From assembly GCF_000165425.1 (NCBI RefSeq), contig NW_001799344.1, forward strand, positions 412,980 to 476,979: a stretch of DNA of 64,000 nucleotides, given 5' to 3'. The notes under the pieces were generated by a model. The model made no database searches. It had not been told where the DNA came from and worked only from the letters and a program-made list of their open reading frames with translations. The position numbers and the translations under genes were made by a program. This DNA comes from Paramecium tetraurelia (lineage: Eukaryota; Ciliophora; Oligohymenophorea; Peniculida; Parameciidae). The first letter of the stretch is position 1. Every line of letters begins with the position of its first letter. Positions 12,668 through 25,560 of the stretch are shown here, one piece after another.

Positions 12668-13437
12668 ATCGAAGAGTTAGTAAATGGATATAATATTTAT
12701 GACTTAGGTGTGCTGTTATATGTTCGTATAAGGCTATGAGTATATGGAAAAATAACCCTTAAGATTATTTATCATAAGATTAAGAGATTTATATAAATTA
12801 ATATAATAGATGTGAAATAAAGCATCAGAAGAAAATAATAATACTATTAGCATTCAATATTTTTGAGAATACAGAAAATCCTCTTAAATTATATTTAATT
12901 AAAAGAATCCTTTTTTAGTATTATATATGTTTAAGAATGGGATGTCGAACTGTAAGAATAAATCATCATAGCAATGAATTTTCATGTCTAAAAAAGTGAA
13001 AGTCAATCAGAAAAATTTAAATGATATTTCTTAAGTTATTATATCATAGCATCCTACTCAAAATTAATTTATTTGACTATTGAAGATGAGGATAACAAAA
13101 AGTGTTGACACTTGTGGTATCTTTATTCACTTTTTATAATTTATATTATAATTCAGTAGATTCAGAAATATTAAAGAAAATCGATGTAAATTGTACACTA
13201 TAAAAAATTATCTTTGACTTATTAGATAAAAGAGTAATTAACAATAATAGAAGTTTGAATTTGATGGAAAAATGCGTCACGAATAATTAATTAGAGCTTT
13301 AAGAGTGATGGTGTGACTAAATTTTTATGTGAATATCTGGACATTTATATTTGATCAATATTTTAATTATTTTGTCATCATGGATACTCAATTTTTTACA
13401 AGCAGCACAAGGTACGATTTGAATTTATAGAATTAGT
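12668..13437. other. 770-bp AT-rich spacer
   Basis: Divergent region between the histidine-kinase-like gene and a plus-strand gene. Short open frames exist around 12940-13110 (one begins ATGGGATGTCGA), but none extends beyond about 40 codons or shows family features, so I do not call a gene. Confidence 0.45.
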
Positions 13438-14328
13438 ATGAGTTCATCATCATCCTCAAGTTCGAGGAAAGGATCTCAAGAATGCTTTAGCGATTTTGGA
13501 ATTGAAAAAAAATCTAGGAAAAGCAAAAAGAGTGCAAATCGAAGTTGTTCCTTCGGTTTAGGTTCAGTGACTGAAGTGTCCGAGGACATTGAAGATTATT
13601 TAGTATGACATGTTTTAATTTGATTATAGATGAGTCGTTTGCCACACATCTAGATGCCAAATGATAATAATGAATTTAGAGAACGCATTCCACCAAGATT
13701 AAAAAGGACTGAAAAATATTAAAAAAGAAGGGCTTCTTTGAGTCCTCATGGAACAAACGGATTAGCTAAGGTTGAAGAGGTCATTGGAGAAGATGATGAA
13801 TTAAAAAACAAATGCATTTTTAAACTTGGTTTAATGTTAGACAAAGATGAATTCAATGATAAAAGAGGAAGATTCTTATAGTCAAAAGATAGAATTAATG
13901 TTGAAAAAGCGACGTCTTCAAATTTAACTATTTTAGAAGATGCTCAAGAGAATGTCAAAGAATTGCAACAACACGTCATGAGTCCCACTTATAAACTAAA
14001 GGTTGATGAAGTTGATTTTGAATAAGAAAAAAAACAATGGCAACCTTAAGAAATAATAGAAGTTATTGAAGAGGAAAAACCAGATAATGTAGTCAATATT
14101 AAGGAAAAAGAAATGTTTTAAAAAAGTATTAGCATTATAATTATAGTAGTAAAAAAGATTTTACATGAGGAAAGAGATTTCTTAAAAAGAATCTTAAAAG
14201 GGGAATTGATTCATTAAGAAGATATTATAAAAAAATAATAATTCCAATCTGAAGTAGGTGAAACTAATTGGAATTAATTAATTTAAGAAGCAGAGGAATA
14301 AGTCAACAGTGATGAAGATTTATAATGA
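13438..14328 (+). CDS. unknown charged protein, 287 aa
   Basis: Two exons with one intron (13603-13629, 27 nt); the spliced length is 288 codons. The protein begins with a Ser run, then basic patches (KKSRKSKKSANRS), a Pro/Arg-rich segment and a highly charged C-terminal half rich in Glu, Lys and Gln, with an Ile/Val run (SISIIIIVVKK) in a probable amphipathic or coiled helix. No catalytic motif or signal peptide is seen. Likely disordered or coiled-coil and cytosolic or nuclear. No recognised family. Confidence 0.72.
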
Positions 14329-14482
14329 TTTGTTAATTAGTTATATATTTCTAATTGAGTAATAGTTTTATATCAATCAAATTTGTACATTCTAACCTGG
14401 AAAACTATATATTAGTTGAAAGGAATTATTAATAACTAAAAGCAGGAGTTTTAAATTAGAAACTATCTCTTAATTATCAAAT

Positions 14483-14529
14483 ATTTGTTGGATAACATTA
14501 AAATATAATTTTAATATTATCCAACAAAT
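14483..14529. repeat. 47-nt near-perfect palindrome
   Basis: Arms ATTTGTTGGATAA and TTATCCAACAAAT enclose a second pair ATTAAAAT / ATTTTAAT around ATA, so the whole 47 bases fold into one hairpin with only one unpaired base on each side of the inner stem. It lies in the spacer between a plus-strand gene (stop 14328) and a minus-strand gene (stop 14609), where both transcripts end. A two-way transcription terminator or a mobile-element footprint are both possible. Confidence 0.8.
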
Positions 14530-14608
14530 AGATCTAAGATGATTTAAACAAAAATTCATAAGATATGAATATTTAGTTTATAATAGAATTATTATAAAGA
14601 AAAAAGGG

Positions 14609-15630
14609 TCAATATCCCTTTGGTTGTAAATCAATAAAACTTTGTGATATTGGAATTGCAATATCATACTCAATGTCATAATAATTATGCGTCATTCTTG
14701 GCCTCACAAAAATGCTGGATTATTATTAAATATGTAAAGGAAGACTAATATTATGAGAATTATTTACTTTTCAAAGATATCTTATGAATGATGTGGTTAT
14801 ATTAAGGCATCTTCTTCTCCGTGAATCAACGCTATAGGACATCTAATATGTTGGGATCTTTCTAAATTTGGGAAAATATTAGGTAAACAACATAAAAGGC
14901 TTAAAATGCAACCACATCCATAACAAAAGTCATTTAATATATATCTAATTGATTTATAAGCAGACATAGTTATTAATCCTTTGATGTTTCTTTAAGTTGC
15001 TAGATAAAATGAAGGTCCTGTGCCAATCGATCTTAATAGAAATTAGGAATACCTTCCAAAAATGTATATTTAATCATCATTTAATCTGAACTAATTCTTA
15101 ATTTCATCATATAAGACTAATGAATCTTATTCCACTAAATTTGAAGTTGGTTCAATATTCCTATATATACCATAACCAGGATATTCAATAACAAACATAT
15201 TTGCACTTATCATTTTGGATAATGATTCCATAAATTCTACAGCTGAATACCTACACCTTTATTTATAAATTTACATGTCTTCCGCGTTCCCATGAAAATA
15301 TATTATATATAAATTGGTTTTCCAATATCTATTTTTGATATAGACATAGGGAATGTTTCTGACTTTTTCAGGATTTCCTGGATAAACATTTGGGTTTCTA
15401 TGCACTATGTTTATTTTTGTTTTACCCATATTAACATCATAATCGTAAGTACTTGCATAATACAGATTGGCCTAAAAATTTATTTCTTGATACATAGGAG
15501 TAGGAGCAGGAAATATGATATCGTTTATCTTTCCAAAACAATGTAGTATAAACAAAACAAATAAATAGATCCCAATAAGGATAGTTGACAAAACAATAAG
15601 TGTGACATGAGAAGAGTCCTAATCACCCAT
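14609..15630 (-). CDS. alpha/beta hydrolase, ABHD17/ABHD13-like
   Basis: Serine hydrolase of 325 residues with an N-terminal membrane anchor (LIVLSTILIGIYLFVLFIL, about residues 10-29). The catalytic landmarks appear in order: oxyanion-side HGNAED (about 115), the nucleophile elbow GRSIGTG around the Ser, HGEEDALI carrying the acid, and MTHNYYD near the end carrying the His. ABHD17 members are depalmitoylases and ABHD13 is a related ER-type hydrolase. The extended pattern fits this group but does not choose between them. Two introns (21 nt, splitting the GRS elbow, and 23 nt, before the C-terminal His region) restore the frame; the spliced length is 326 codons. It probably acts at a membrane. 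Confidence 0.86.
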
Positions 15631-15834
15631 TTATTAGATAATTAAATAATTTAATATAATAAATAGAAAATACATACTCTATTGGATTTATACAAGAATA
15701 AATAAAATATAATATTTTGATATTCTAGTAAAATTTGATTTGATAATCAGATTGCAACTAATCAAATTAATCATATAAAGGAATAAATTAAATTAATTAT
15801 TTTCATTAAGCTTTCCTAAAATAACTACAACAAG

Positions 15835-16296
15835 TCAAAATTCAAAAGATCTTATAAGTGCCTTATTTTTATGTGTTGAGGGCCTCTGTCCTGTTAAATT
15901 ATAATAATATTGTTTAGTTTAGCTCCAATCTCTATCATATTATTATTTTGAATATTATGACTTTTTTGTAGTGATATTCCTAAATAGGATCAAATTATCC
16001 CTTCTAATTTACTCTAATTCATTCCTTTTTCTTGAATTTAAGCTACTTATTCTTTTTGGTTTATTAAAATTGATGTTTTTATTATTCATAATATTAGTAA
16101 TCTTCTGAAATAATAATCTATTATCCTTCTCTATTTGAGTGTACCTTTCTTCCAAAATATAGACTTTCTTCATGTTTGGTATCCTTTCAACAGTTCTTGG
16201 AATAGTAATATATGGTCCGATTTACTAAAGTCTACTATATCCATCGAGCATTTCCTTTTCTTGCATTACTCTTATATGAGGTTTAGGTCTGTGCAT
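15835..16296 (-). CDS. CFAP97/Hemingway-like small protein
   Basis: Single-exon protein of 153 residues. After HRPKPHIRVMQEKEM comes a segment with the pattern EERYTQIEKDNRLLFQKI, a charged helix ending in N-R-L-L..K-I. This resembles the short conserved region of CFAP97-type axonemal proteins, where a helix precedes a basic tail. The C-terminal part is basic and rich in Asn, Arg and Tyr. In animals such proteins sit in sperm tails and cilia. The assignment rests on this short pattern only and needs a profile search. Confidence 0.6.
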
Positions 16297-16370
16297 AGAC
16301 AATGAAGACACGATAGAAGTTATTGTTTATTTATATAATTTTATAAATATGAATAGCTTTACTATTATAC

Positions 16371-17659
16371 TCATTTTTTTTTTAATAATGCAACTTCTAA
16401 CTCCTCTGTCAATAATGATTATTCTTAAAATGAATCATAGAGTTTTGACTTTATGACTGGGTGGAACTTTTAATAATGCTTGATGATGAAATTAATAAAG
16501 AATTGTTGAACTTGCTTTGGGAATTGGGGGAAGATCTAAAATTATATTGATTCATATTGTTACTTTCTAACAATCGAAAATCAACATCTAGACTGCTGTA
16601 ATATTAACACTCTAAATGATCCCAACGATGTCTCTGAAAAAGAGTTTAAAAATGGCAGAAGATGGGTATCTAATCTTAGCAAAGCTTGAAAACATTTGCA
16701 ACTTCATTAGGCTGTTGAATTGGTCATATCTCTAAATGAATTCCTATTCAAAAAGTTTAAATATCTCTTGTGTTCCATGTCCAAATTGTTTATATAACAT
16801 AAATATGCTTGTAATATTTTAAGCCTCTGTTGTAGGAATATTCTTTATGGCTTGTTCTTCCAATAGCTTCCAAAATTCAGGTGATCCTCTACCAAATAAT
16901 GCAATTCCTGTGCCAACTCTATATTTAGAATACAGTGTATTTACCTAATTAAATCTTAAAATTCCATCTCTGTCACTAAGCTTTGTTTTTCTAATAAATC
17001 GAAGATATCCTTCCTTTGAATCCTAGCCAGTATCAAACCAAAGGCGAAATGCTTCAGATCATTCGACCTAAATGAATCGATACTTTATTTGAAATTCAAA
17101 AGTAAAGACTTTTCGACATCCTTATTTGTGGATTTAGTGTATTATGAAACTTGTCCATAGATAAACATGGATAATCCGATTTATGATGGGGTTAAATCAG
17201 GTGCCTGTGACACTGCAGCTACGAAATTGAATGATTATTAATAAAATTCTTTAGAGTACTTTCCTGAGACCAATACGGATAGAATGTCTAGGGTTTCTGT
17301 CAAGGAGGTTTATCTAGTTTATTATATTGTTATATTACTATTCTAGATACAATTGGGTTGTTCTATCAAATACTTTTTGTGCATAATTTTCATCACTTAT
17401 TTACTAAGCAAAGGTGATGGAGACCAATTCTCTAATTTCTTGATTTTCAAATTAAGGCAAATATGGCTTTAATTGCTAAATTAAGCTTGATATCTCTTTC
17501 AAATTAAATTAATCATTTACATTTATGATCTTATTATTTTCCTTTATGTAATTGGTTGAGTTAATTTAAAATTTCACTATATTCGTTTGTTTGAGTGGAT
17601 TGAGAAAACTAATAATGTGGAATTCTCATCTAGTGAATGAATTTCTAGGATGTGCCCAT
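16371..17659 (-). CDS. helical-repeat protein, function unknown
   Basis: 394-residue protein from five exons; four introns of 25, 25, 26 and 28 nt are required, and the spliced length is exactly 395 codons. The product is almost wholly alpha-helical, built of repeated units of about 35 residues such as LTPSQIGLSMFIYGQ and ITSIFMLYKQFGHG. This recalls FASTK/RAP-type or other heptatricopeptide RNA-binding helical repeats of organelles, but I see no RAP-domain motif and no clear targeting peptide. It ends in three Lys just before TGA. A 54-bp spacer separates it from a divergent RING gene. Confidence 0.72.
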
Positions 17660-17713
17660 AGTGAAAAAAAATCTAAGGTATTACCTTCTCATATTAAATT
17701 TATTAGAAAATAA

Positions 17714-19356
17714 ATGAATTAATTATAATTATCATAAGCATAGTCACCAAGAGAAAGTAATTTCGATTATGACGAATAACCTCAAACACAATCTATTTAA
17801 TTAATTGAGAATAGAGCTGCACTTTCATTTATCACTAATGTATTCAAACTCATATAAAGAATTTAGATATAAATTTTAGTTGCTATATTTTAAATATTGT
17901 TAATACTTTTTAATTCATATATCGCCTTTGATTTAAGCTATAAGATCTCCCTTCTATATGTGACAATTTTGCATTTCCTGTAAATCATTAGGATAGGAGT
18001 TAATAACAACAAGTAAAATTTTACAATTCATTTGTTTAGAAAAATATAAAATACTCAATATTGTTGCATTTAGATATTTTGGGGAGTCCTGTCCATTTCC
18101 TATTATGTACTTTATTCTTTTAGCTTTTAAGGGATGCTTGATTTATTTCTTAGAGAATAAAGATTTTCCGATTCAGTACCCAATATTAATGTATTTGATT
18201 TTCACTCTTACTTGGTTTGTTCTGACACTAAACAACTATTTAAAAAATAAAAATGAAAAACACTTTATTTTAATAGTAATATACACAGATTTACCTTTTA
18301 GTTGTAAGTTTTATTCAGATTTTTCTTCGTTCTCCAATTATTGATGATTAATCTGAAATAAATTTAATGGGTAGATTGGGATTGGATATATATATTTGCA
18401 ATACTTTGGATTTTCTTGTCAATTATTTGTATATTTCAACTCATTTTTTTGTTTGATTTCATCTGTAAGGCATCATCTTTCTTGCAAGAAAGAGATCCGA
18501 TCAACAGGGAAGCATTTAATCAGTAGAGTATACATATTGAGTAGGTTTAGTTATAGGATCATTATGGATTAACTTACTCATCTTATGCATATCTGGACTT
18601 CCAACTTTTAGTATGGTGTGCTATACAATTAAATTGTAGACTGGAACAAATAGTTATAATTAACTTTCAATTACATTATCAGTCATATATTCACTAGTAT
18701 TCATTGTCTTCACATTGTATTATCGAATATCTTTGAGGTTAAATTTCAATTCTTATTAAAGTCAATTCGTATCTCAAATTCAACAATCAAGAGTGATCGA
18801 AAACAACGTTGAAAGCAATGCTGATAATTAATAAAGATATCAATTAAATTCTCCAAGTTCTAAACATAGAAATCATTTAATCAAAAGTAAAGAATAGATC
18901 CTAACTCATCTACCCTAATATTTGGTATTTGTTTTATATGTAAGGCCAGATTAGATTATCACAAACCTACTTTATGCCAGCTAACGATAATGATAATGCC
19001 TCATAATAAAAAAAGCAACCTTAAAAATTCTAATTTGAATAATAGCATTTCAAAAGGAACAAAACAGATCAAGACCAACCAAAATTTAGTAATCGTAATT
19101 CTCTTACTGAAATTAATTCTGACAAAGATACATAATGCTTTAATTGCTATCAAAATGAAAGCTGTGCCGTATATATGCCATGTGGACATGGTGGATTATG
19201 TGTGAAATGTGCCACAGAATGGTTCAATGAGAAATAAGAATGTTTGATCTGCAGAAAAGTAATCATTCTTTATATTTTTAGCCTGTTGAATCTGTAATAC
19301 AAATTTCTTAGTCTGAACAAAATAAAGTATAAGTGATAGATGTGTTAGCATTCTGA
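17714..19356 (+). CDS. multi-span membrane RING-type E3 ligase
   Basis: 506-residue protein assembled from six exons (introns of 25, 26, 23, 25 and 23 nt; the spliced total is exactly 507 codons). The N terminus is Gln/Ser-rich and is followed by about seven hydrophobic segments, then a polar linker rich in Gln and Asn. A C-terminal RING finger of C3HC4 type begins CFNCYQNESCAVYMPCGHGG and ends CLICRK; the eight metal ligands are visible. It is probably a membrane-embedded ubiquitin ligase. The same arrangement (many membrane spans plus a terminal RING) is common in ciliates and plants; the substrate is unknown. Confidence 0.88.
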
Positions 19357-19407
19357 AAATTCTTTTATTATATTTATCAATAATTCAATTATTAATATCT
19401 TTTTATT

Positions 19408-19897
19408 ATGAAATCAAAAATATTGAACACTGGCTCTAATCCTGAAAAAAGGCCAACCGTTTATTTGAATGACGGACAAGGAAGAGACACCTATATTTCT
19501 TATAACAATGGCGGAAATTTTGCTTAAGAGTTCAGATTCTTAGTATCACCATAATAGCCCACTTCTTTAAGATTAAAATACAATAGCAGTATACAATAAT
19601 AATCTTCCACACCAAGGATTAATTATTAAGGTGATGGAACAGGTAGAGATACTTATATTTTGTAACATTTTATGTCTGAAACTAAATAGATAAAATATCA
19701 TGGATAAATGCAGCTCAGGATAATTAAATTACAAATCCATGCTCAGAAGTGAGACTAATTTTGGTTCATTTCAAAAGAATAGATATTAATTGCCACCAAT
19801 TGCAAAATAAAAATTGAACAGGATCCATTAATTATAGAAAGTCCAATCAAGTAGGTTGTCAATGCCAAAAAATAGACAATTATTTAATGAAGAGTGA
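19408..19897 (+). CDS. protein with repeated GxGRDTYI motif
   Basis: 153 residues from two exons (28-nt intron starting at the GTAAC near 19662); the spliced length is 154 codons. Two copies of a short motif are obvious, LNDGQGRDTYIS near residue 25 and GDGTGRDTYIL near residue 80, each in a basic Asn/Gln/Ser-rich context, and the C terminus is basic. No membrane segment. The repeated motif resembles what is seen in small axonemal microtubule-associated proteins, but that is only an impression and I do not assign a family. Confidence 0.68.
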
Positions 19898-20148
19898 TTA
19901 TCTCAATATTTTTATAGATATAAATTTATTAAGCAATAAGCATTCAAAATATTTTATTGATTGTCTGCAAAAATGACTTTTTTCATATATTGATAAGATG
20001 AAAAATCTCGAAAATCTGTCCTATTGTATATCATTCCAAAATTAGAAAAATATAGTTTACTAATGTGTTACCCAATTTTTTCATCATTTAATTTCATTTT
20101 AATGCGAAATTTGTATTAATATTATAATTAATAACATAATTCAAATAA

Positions 20149-21080
20149 ATGGCATACATAGTGAGGACATTTATCTACAGATATTTTAAAAATTACCTTT
20201 GCTCAGTTACTGGATTATTTTTTATATTCCTCTATGTTTTTGCATTAGTTTTTCCATTTTTATTCGCAATCAGCACTGGAGGTAATCATGTTTAATATCA
20301 AAGAATTTTGGCAGAAAGTTAAGATAGCGTCTGAGTAAACTTACATATCATTAAATGGTAATTATAGTATTTAATGCCATTCTGGGTTTTTAAATGAAAC
20401 ATCTTCCAATATCATTAGTGTTACAGATTAAGATTACATAGATTTTTAATATATGAATGAAGATCAAAATTTAGATGGCAAGACTGATTTTATCTCATTT
20501 TAAATTAATTTCATGCCTTCGTTCATTGCTGAACAGTGCACCTTAATTTTATTTTCAAATGTTGGAATCAGAGTAATATAATCAAAATAAGTAGAATACT
20601 TTGAAGCTGTAGATGATTACACCTTTAGTGTTTTCTTTTAATGAAGATTTTGAGAATTATGCCATCCATCTATTTGGCCAGCTCTAATTTTAGCAAAAGC
20701 AAACATTACCTCAATTAACTTCGACTAAATTAACCTATTATAATGAAGAAAGCACTTATGAATATCCTTTAAATTTATTTGATTTTAAATTATAATAGCT
20801 CTCTTAAAATGAAACAATCATACCTACATTTGAATCATTTAAATAGAGAAAACCTGCATCCAAATAAGTTTAAATTTCTGGTCAATTGAAAGTTTAGACT
20901 TTTCAGCAGTTGTATTATAAACCAACAGTACTGTAGAGTTTCAGAGAGGTCTGGATTCAATATATTTACATAGCAATACCGACATTTTATTTAATCTAAA
21001 AATTAGGATCTTTTGCTCTATAAAAGAAGATATTTTTTGCACATTAATAAGTTTATAATGATTAATATAATACGATATGA
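20149..21080 (+). CDS. TMEM231: TMEM231 homologue (ciliary transition zone)
   Basis: 291-residue protein with one membrane segment near each end, the TMEM231 topology. Diagnostic blocks are the N-terminal helix followed by EFWQKVKI...EQ, the central DQNLDGKTDFISFQINF (human proteins have a DGKTD block at the same place) and the C-terminal FREVWIQYIYIAIPTFYLI. TMEM231 is part of the MKS/B9 module that forms the diffusion barrier at the ciliary base. Two introns are needed, 22 nt after STGG and about 34 nt in the middle (GTAATATAATC... to ...TTTGAAG). The second is longer than typical but restores the conserved downstream frame; the spliced length is 292 codons. Confidence 0.87.
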
Positions 21081-21123
21081 CAATATTTAACTAAATTATA
21101 TTTAATAAATTATTGATTTTCAA

Positions 21124-23046
21124 TCAAATTAATTAATTATACATGTTTGTTGGTTTCCAATTAGTTTTATTGATTTATTAATAAGTAGTTTTCATATTAT
21201 TTTCTCTTTTAACCTCTCTTTTAACCTCTCTTTTAACCTCTCTTTTAACTTCTCTTTTATCTTCATATTCTGAAAATTCAATTTAAGTGAAATTATTAGT
21301 TTGAACAAATGGATTAAACGTAATTTTTCTAGATTTTTTTTTTTTATAATTTTTGTATTCTTTCTTATAATCATATGTATCTGATTCTCTATATTCCTCA
21401 TTACTTGTGTGACCTTCCGTATTATCTCTACTATCCATAGAATTATCTGTTTAATTACTAGATTAGCTCTATTCTGAATTGTCACTATAGCTCGAATCAT
21501 TAATATCTTCCTGAGTTCTATTATCCCTTTTTTATTTATTATCTCCGTTATTCCATCTTTTATTATTATATTGATAATCCTTATTCTTATTTTCTCTATT
21601 ATCTATATTATCCCTTCTATAATTTCTATCATCCCTGTTATCCCTTCTATTATCTCCATGATCCCTGTTGTAGTCTCTATTATTTCTGTTATCTCTATTA
21701 TCCCTATTTTAGTTTCTATTACCTCTAGTAGTAATCTCCTCCCTGTGATCCCATCTCTTATCTCTATTATTCTTATTAGATCTTTAATTGTCTTTATTAT
21801 TCCTGTTATCCCTATTATCCCTTCTACTGTCTCTATTGTCTTTATTATCCCTATATTCTCTATTATCCCTTTTATCTCTATTTTCCCTACTGTTGTCTCT
21901 AATATCTCTGTTATCTCTTTTATTGCCTCTATTATCCCGATTATCCATGTTATCCTAATTATCATTGTCATCGTCGCTTCTCAAACGATTCCAATCATTC
22001 CTATTATCTTAATGGTCGCTACTCAAACAACTCCAATTCTAAATACCTCTTTCATCTTAATTCTAAATATTGTCCTAATTATCGCTATTATCGCCACTCA
22101 AACGACCCCAATCATTCCTGTCATCCTAGTTATCCCTGTCATCCTTTTTATCCTTATTATCCCAATACAATTTACTTCTGTCATCCTTTTTATATATATT
22201 TTTCTCATATTTCTATTTCATTGTCTCACTTTCAAGTGAACCAGAATTGACAAAATCTTCTTATACAAACTAACTTAAGTTTTAAATAATTCCAGAAGTT
22301 TTCTCTGCTACAAAAGTTTAAACATTTTATTAGATTTAATTATCTTGAGAGTTGATAGTCTCCTTTTTTTCTGGGGGTTAACCATCCATGGGTAATTTGT
22401 TTTATAAATTACAAACAGGATTCTTATTAAAATCTGGCAGTTGTATTTCTTCAAAGCCATCTTCATCAGGTCGATTATAATTATTAAAGTTCTGAGAATA
22501 CTTATGATATTCATTATTTACAAATTCTTTATTATTGAAGAAACCCTTATTATGCTACTGAATTTACAAAAATTATAGATTATTCTGACCATCTCTTTAT
22601 TATTGAATGTATAATGGTATCTAAAGATTTATTTCCTATCCATAAATATCTTTATTTTATAATACAAATTCCTTTATTTAATTTCTAAAAACATCGACAA
22701 TGCTATATCTTCCATCACATTCTATCCTATCAACTAAATTATCATCTTGATAATAGCCCTAATCTGAATAATTTTCTTGTTTTTACGGGTTTTATTCAAT
22801 TTCATAGAAAGCCTGATAGAGTTCACTTAATGAAAAATTTTAATATTAAGTTCTCTAATCGAATACACAGGTTTAACATCCTGAATTAGTAATCTCTTCT
22901 TTTGTTGGATAGAAAGTAAGTTTTATTATGATTGATGAAACTTTCTTTCGAATATACAAGTCAACAAGTCCTTCTTCAAGCGGTTCATAATGATAATATT
23001 TCTCAATAGTTTTGATGCTAATAATCTAAAATTTAGCTTAAGACAT
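21124..23046 (-). CDS. Asp/Asn/Arg-repeat low-complexity protein
   Basis: Single-exon frame of 640 residues. The first 110 residues look globular (MSQAKFQIISIKTIEKYYHY...). They are followed by a Gln/Asn-rich linker and then about 200 residues dominated by DNR, DNRD and DNQD triplets, giving a charge-alternating low-complexity array (about 21600-22200). The C terminus has four copies of KREV from a 12-base tandem repeat (about 21202-21260) and ends with NNMKTTY...MYNQLI. Because the repeat is AT- and purine-biased, the opposite strand gives a long Ile-rich open frame, which is a shadow. Likely an intrinsically disordered, possibly RNA-binding or condensate-forming protein. No family recognised. 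Confidence 0.78.
21202..21260. repeat. 12-base tandem repeat
   Basis: About four to five copies of CTCTCTTTTAAC (plus strand) with small variations at the last copy. In frame on the minus strand it encodes repeats of K-R-E-V at the C terminus of the Asp/Asn/Arg-repeat protein. The unit length is a multiple of three, so copy number can vary without breaking the frame. Confidence 0.85.
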
Positions 23047-23298
23047 TTTATACTTCGTAAAGTTTTGGATATTTGTAATTGAGAATTTTAGATATCAATA
23101 AAGCATTTTCACTTTTTTTATGATAAGCAAATAAATATATGGAAGTAAATTCTAAATTTATTTTGATTTGATACTTTGTATTTCTAGCAAGTACACAGCT
23201 TAATCAATTAAATTACTTAGTTCTTTTAGTTCATGTAAGACGTTTTAGGCGAAGGGGATTTTAAAACTGTTTTTGTGATATTTTGACTTTGTTGCCAT
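23003..23298 (-). CDS. small helical protein, 90 aa
   Basis: With one 23-nt intron (GTATCAAATC...TTTAG) the frame yields 90 residues, MATKSKYHKNSFKIPFAQ then an amphipathic helical stretch with LHELKELSNLIDQAVYLLEIQ and SENALLISKILNY. Without the intron a 67-residue frame ends at 23095. The spliced version is favoured because its second exon looks more protein-like. It then overlaps by 44 bases the start of the downstream Asp/Asn/Arg-repeat gene on the same strand, which is unusual. If that is wrong, the shorter form or a downstream shift of the neighbour's start applies. Function unknown. Confidence 0.45.
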
Positions 23299-23519
23299 TA
23301 AGTGATTAAAATTATAATGAAAAATTATTAGATTTAGAATTCTAAAAAGAAGGATATTCATTGTTTATTTATATCATCATTATTATTTTCAAGTTCGCCC
23401 TCTTCTTAAATTGTACTTTAAGTTAGATTCACTGTTTGAGATGAAGTGATGAATTAAATTGCTATAAATTTATTTTTTTAGAGTTATTAAGTTGATAAAT
23501 TATAATATAATTTATTTTT

Positions 23520-24832
<1,313 letters not shown>

Positions 24833-25001
24833 TTAAATATCATTTTTTTAAAAGCATTTATTTTTTGTACTATAGTTAGTTAATTTAATCAAATATTGTT
24901 ATATATATTTATTAGAAATTGTAATGATAGATTAGTAAACAATAACACTTGATTAAATATATGGATGCCATTTCAAAAAGGTGCCATTTCTCTATGGGGA
25001 A

Positions 25002-25343
25002 ATGGAAGGAACAAATCCTGTCCCAATTAATGAATTGGATGAAGATTTGGATTCTGATAAATAATAACAAAACTAACATAAAATAATCTCCCCACTCTAA
25101 TTAAAGAGCTAATTAAAGCCTCTGATTTAAACTAGAAAAAGAAGGCAAACTGTTCATAAGTCACCTGCAAATAAATCTCAATTTGAAAACCATATTGGGT
25201 TTCGCAATTCATTTTATAAAAGCAATAATAAAGTGAATCTGGCATCAAGATAGCGGGTTGAGGAATTGAAGAATTAAGAGATTTTGATGTTTACAAAATA
25301 TGTGCAAAGATTCTAATTGTAAAAGCAAGCACTTTGGAATTGA
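25002..25343 (+). CDS. basic coiled-coil-like protein, 113 aa
   Basis: Frame from ATG at 25002 to TGA at 25341-25343. The protein is Gln/Lys-rich with a basic patch (QTRKRRQTVHKSP) and ends in a helix (VEELKNQEILMFTKYVQRF) that continues without loss of character past the TGA for about 14 codons (LDQADLQFEKTSNF). Either the stop is genuine, or the TGA replaces a sense codon and the gene is broken. Alternative splicing into other downstream frames could also be drawn. No family recognised. Confidence 0.5.
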
Positions 25344-25560
25344 CTTGATTAAGCTGATTTATAGTTTGAAAAGACATCTAATTTTTGTAATTTAATAATT
25401 ATTATTTATCATAAAATTATAGATAACAGCCCAAATTTATAAATTGAATTCTCTCTATTATACTGCTAATATTTATCCTGCATTTTATTTTGATAAATAA
25501 TTAGAATTATATAATGATGAATTATTGAAGAATCTTATAAAATAATATATAAAAATAATC

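Noticed and set aside
17660-17828. Minus-strand frame beginning MKVQLYSQL as a 5' exon of the helical-repeat gene
   Set aside because: It cannot be joined to the rest in frame, while the ATG at 17657-17659 gives a clean 395-codon gene, and the region reads through on the plus strand as the start of the RING gene.
21571-22239. Plus-strand Ile-rich 222-residue frame
   Set aside because: It is the antisense shadow of the Asp/Asn/Arg repeat gene; no start context and no family features.
25350-25560. Extension of the 25002 gene into the Myb gene
   Set aside because: Several joins can be drawn but each needs an unusual intron or frame, and 25390-25560 is AT-rich like a spacer.
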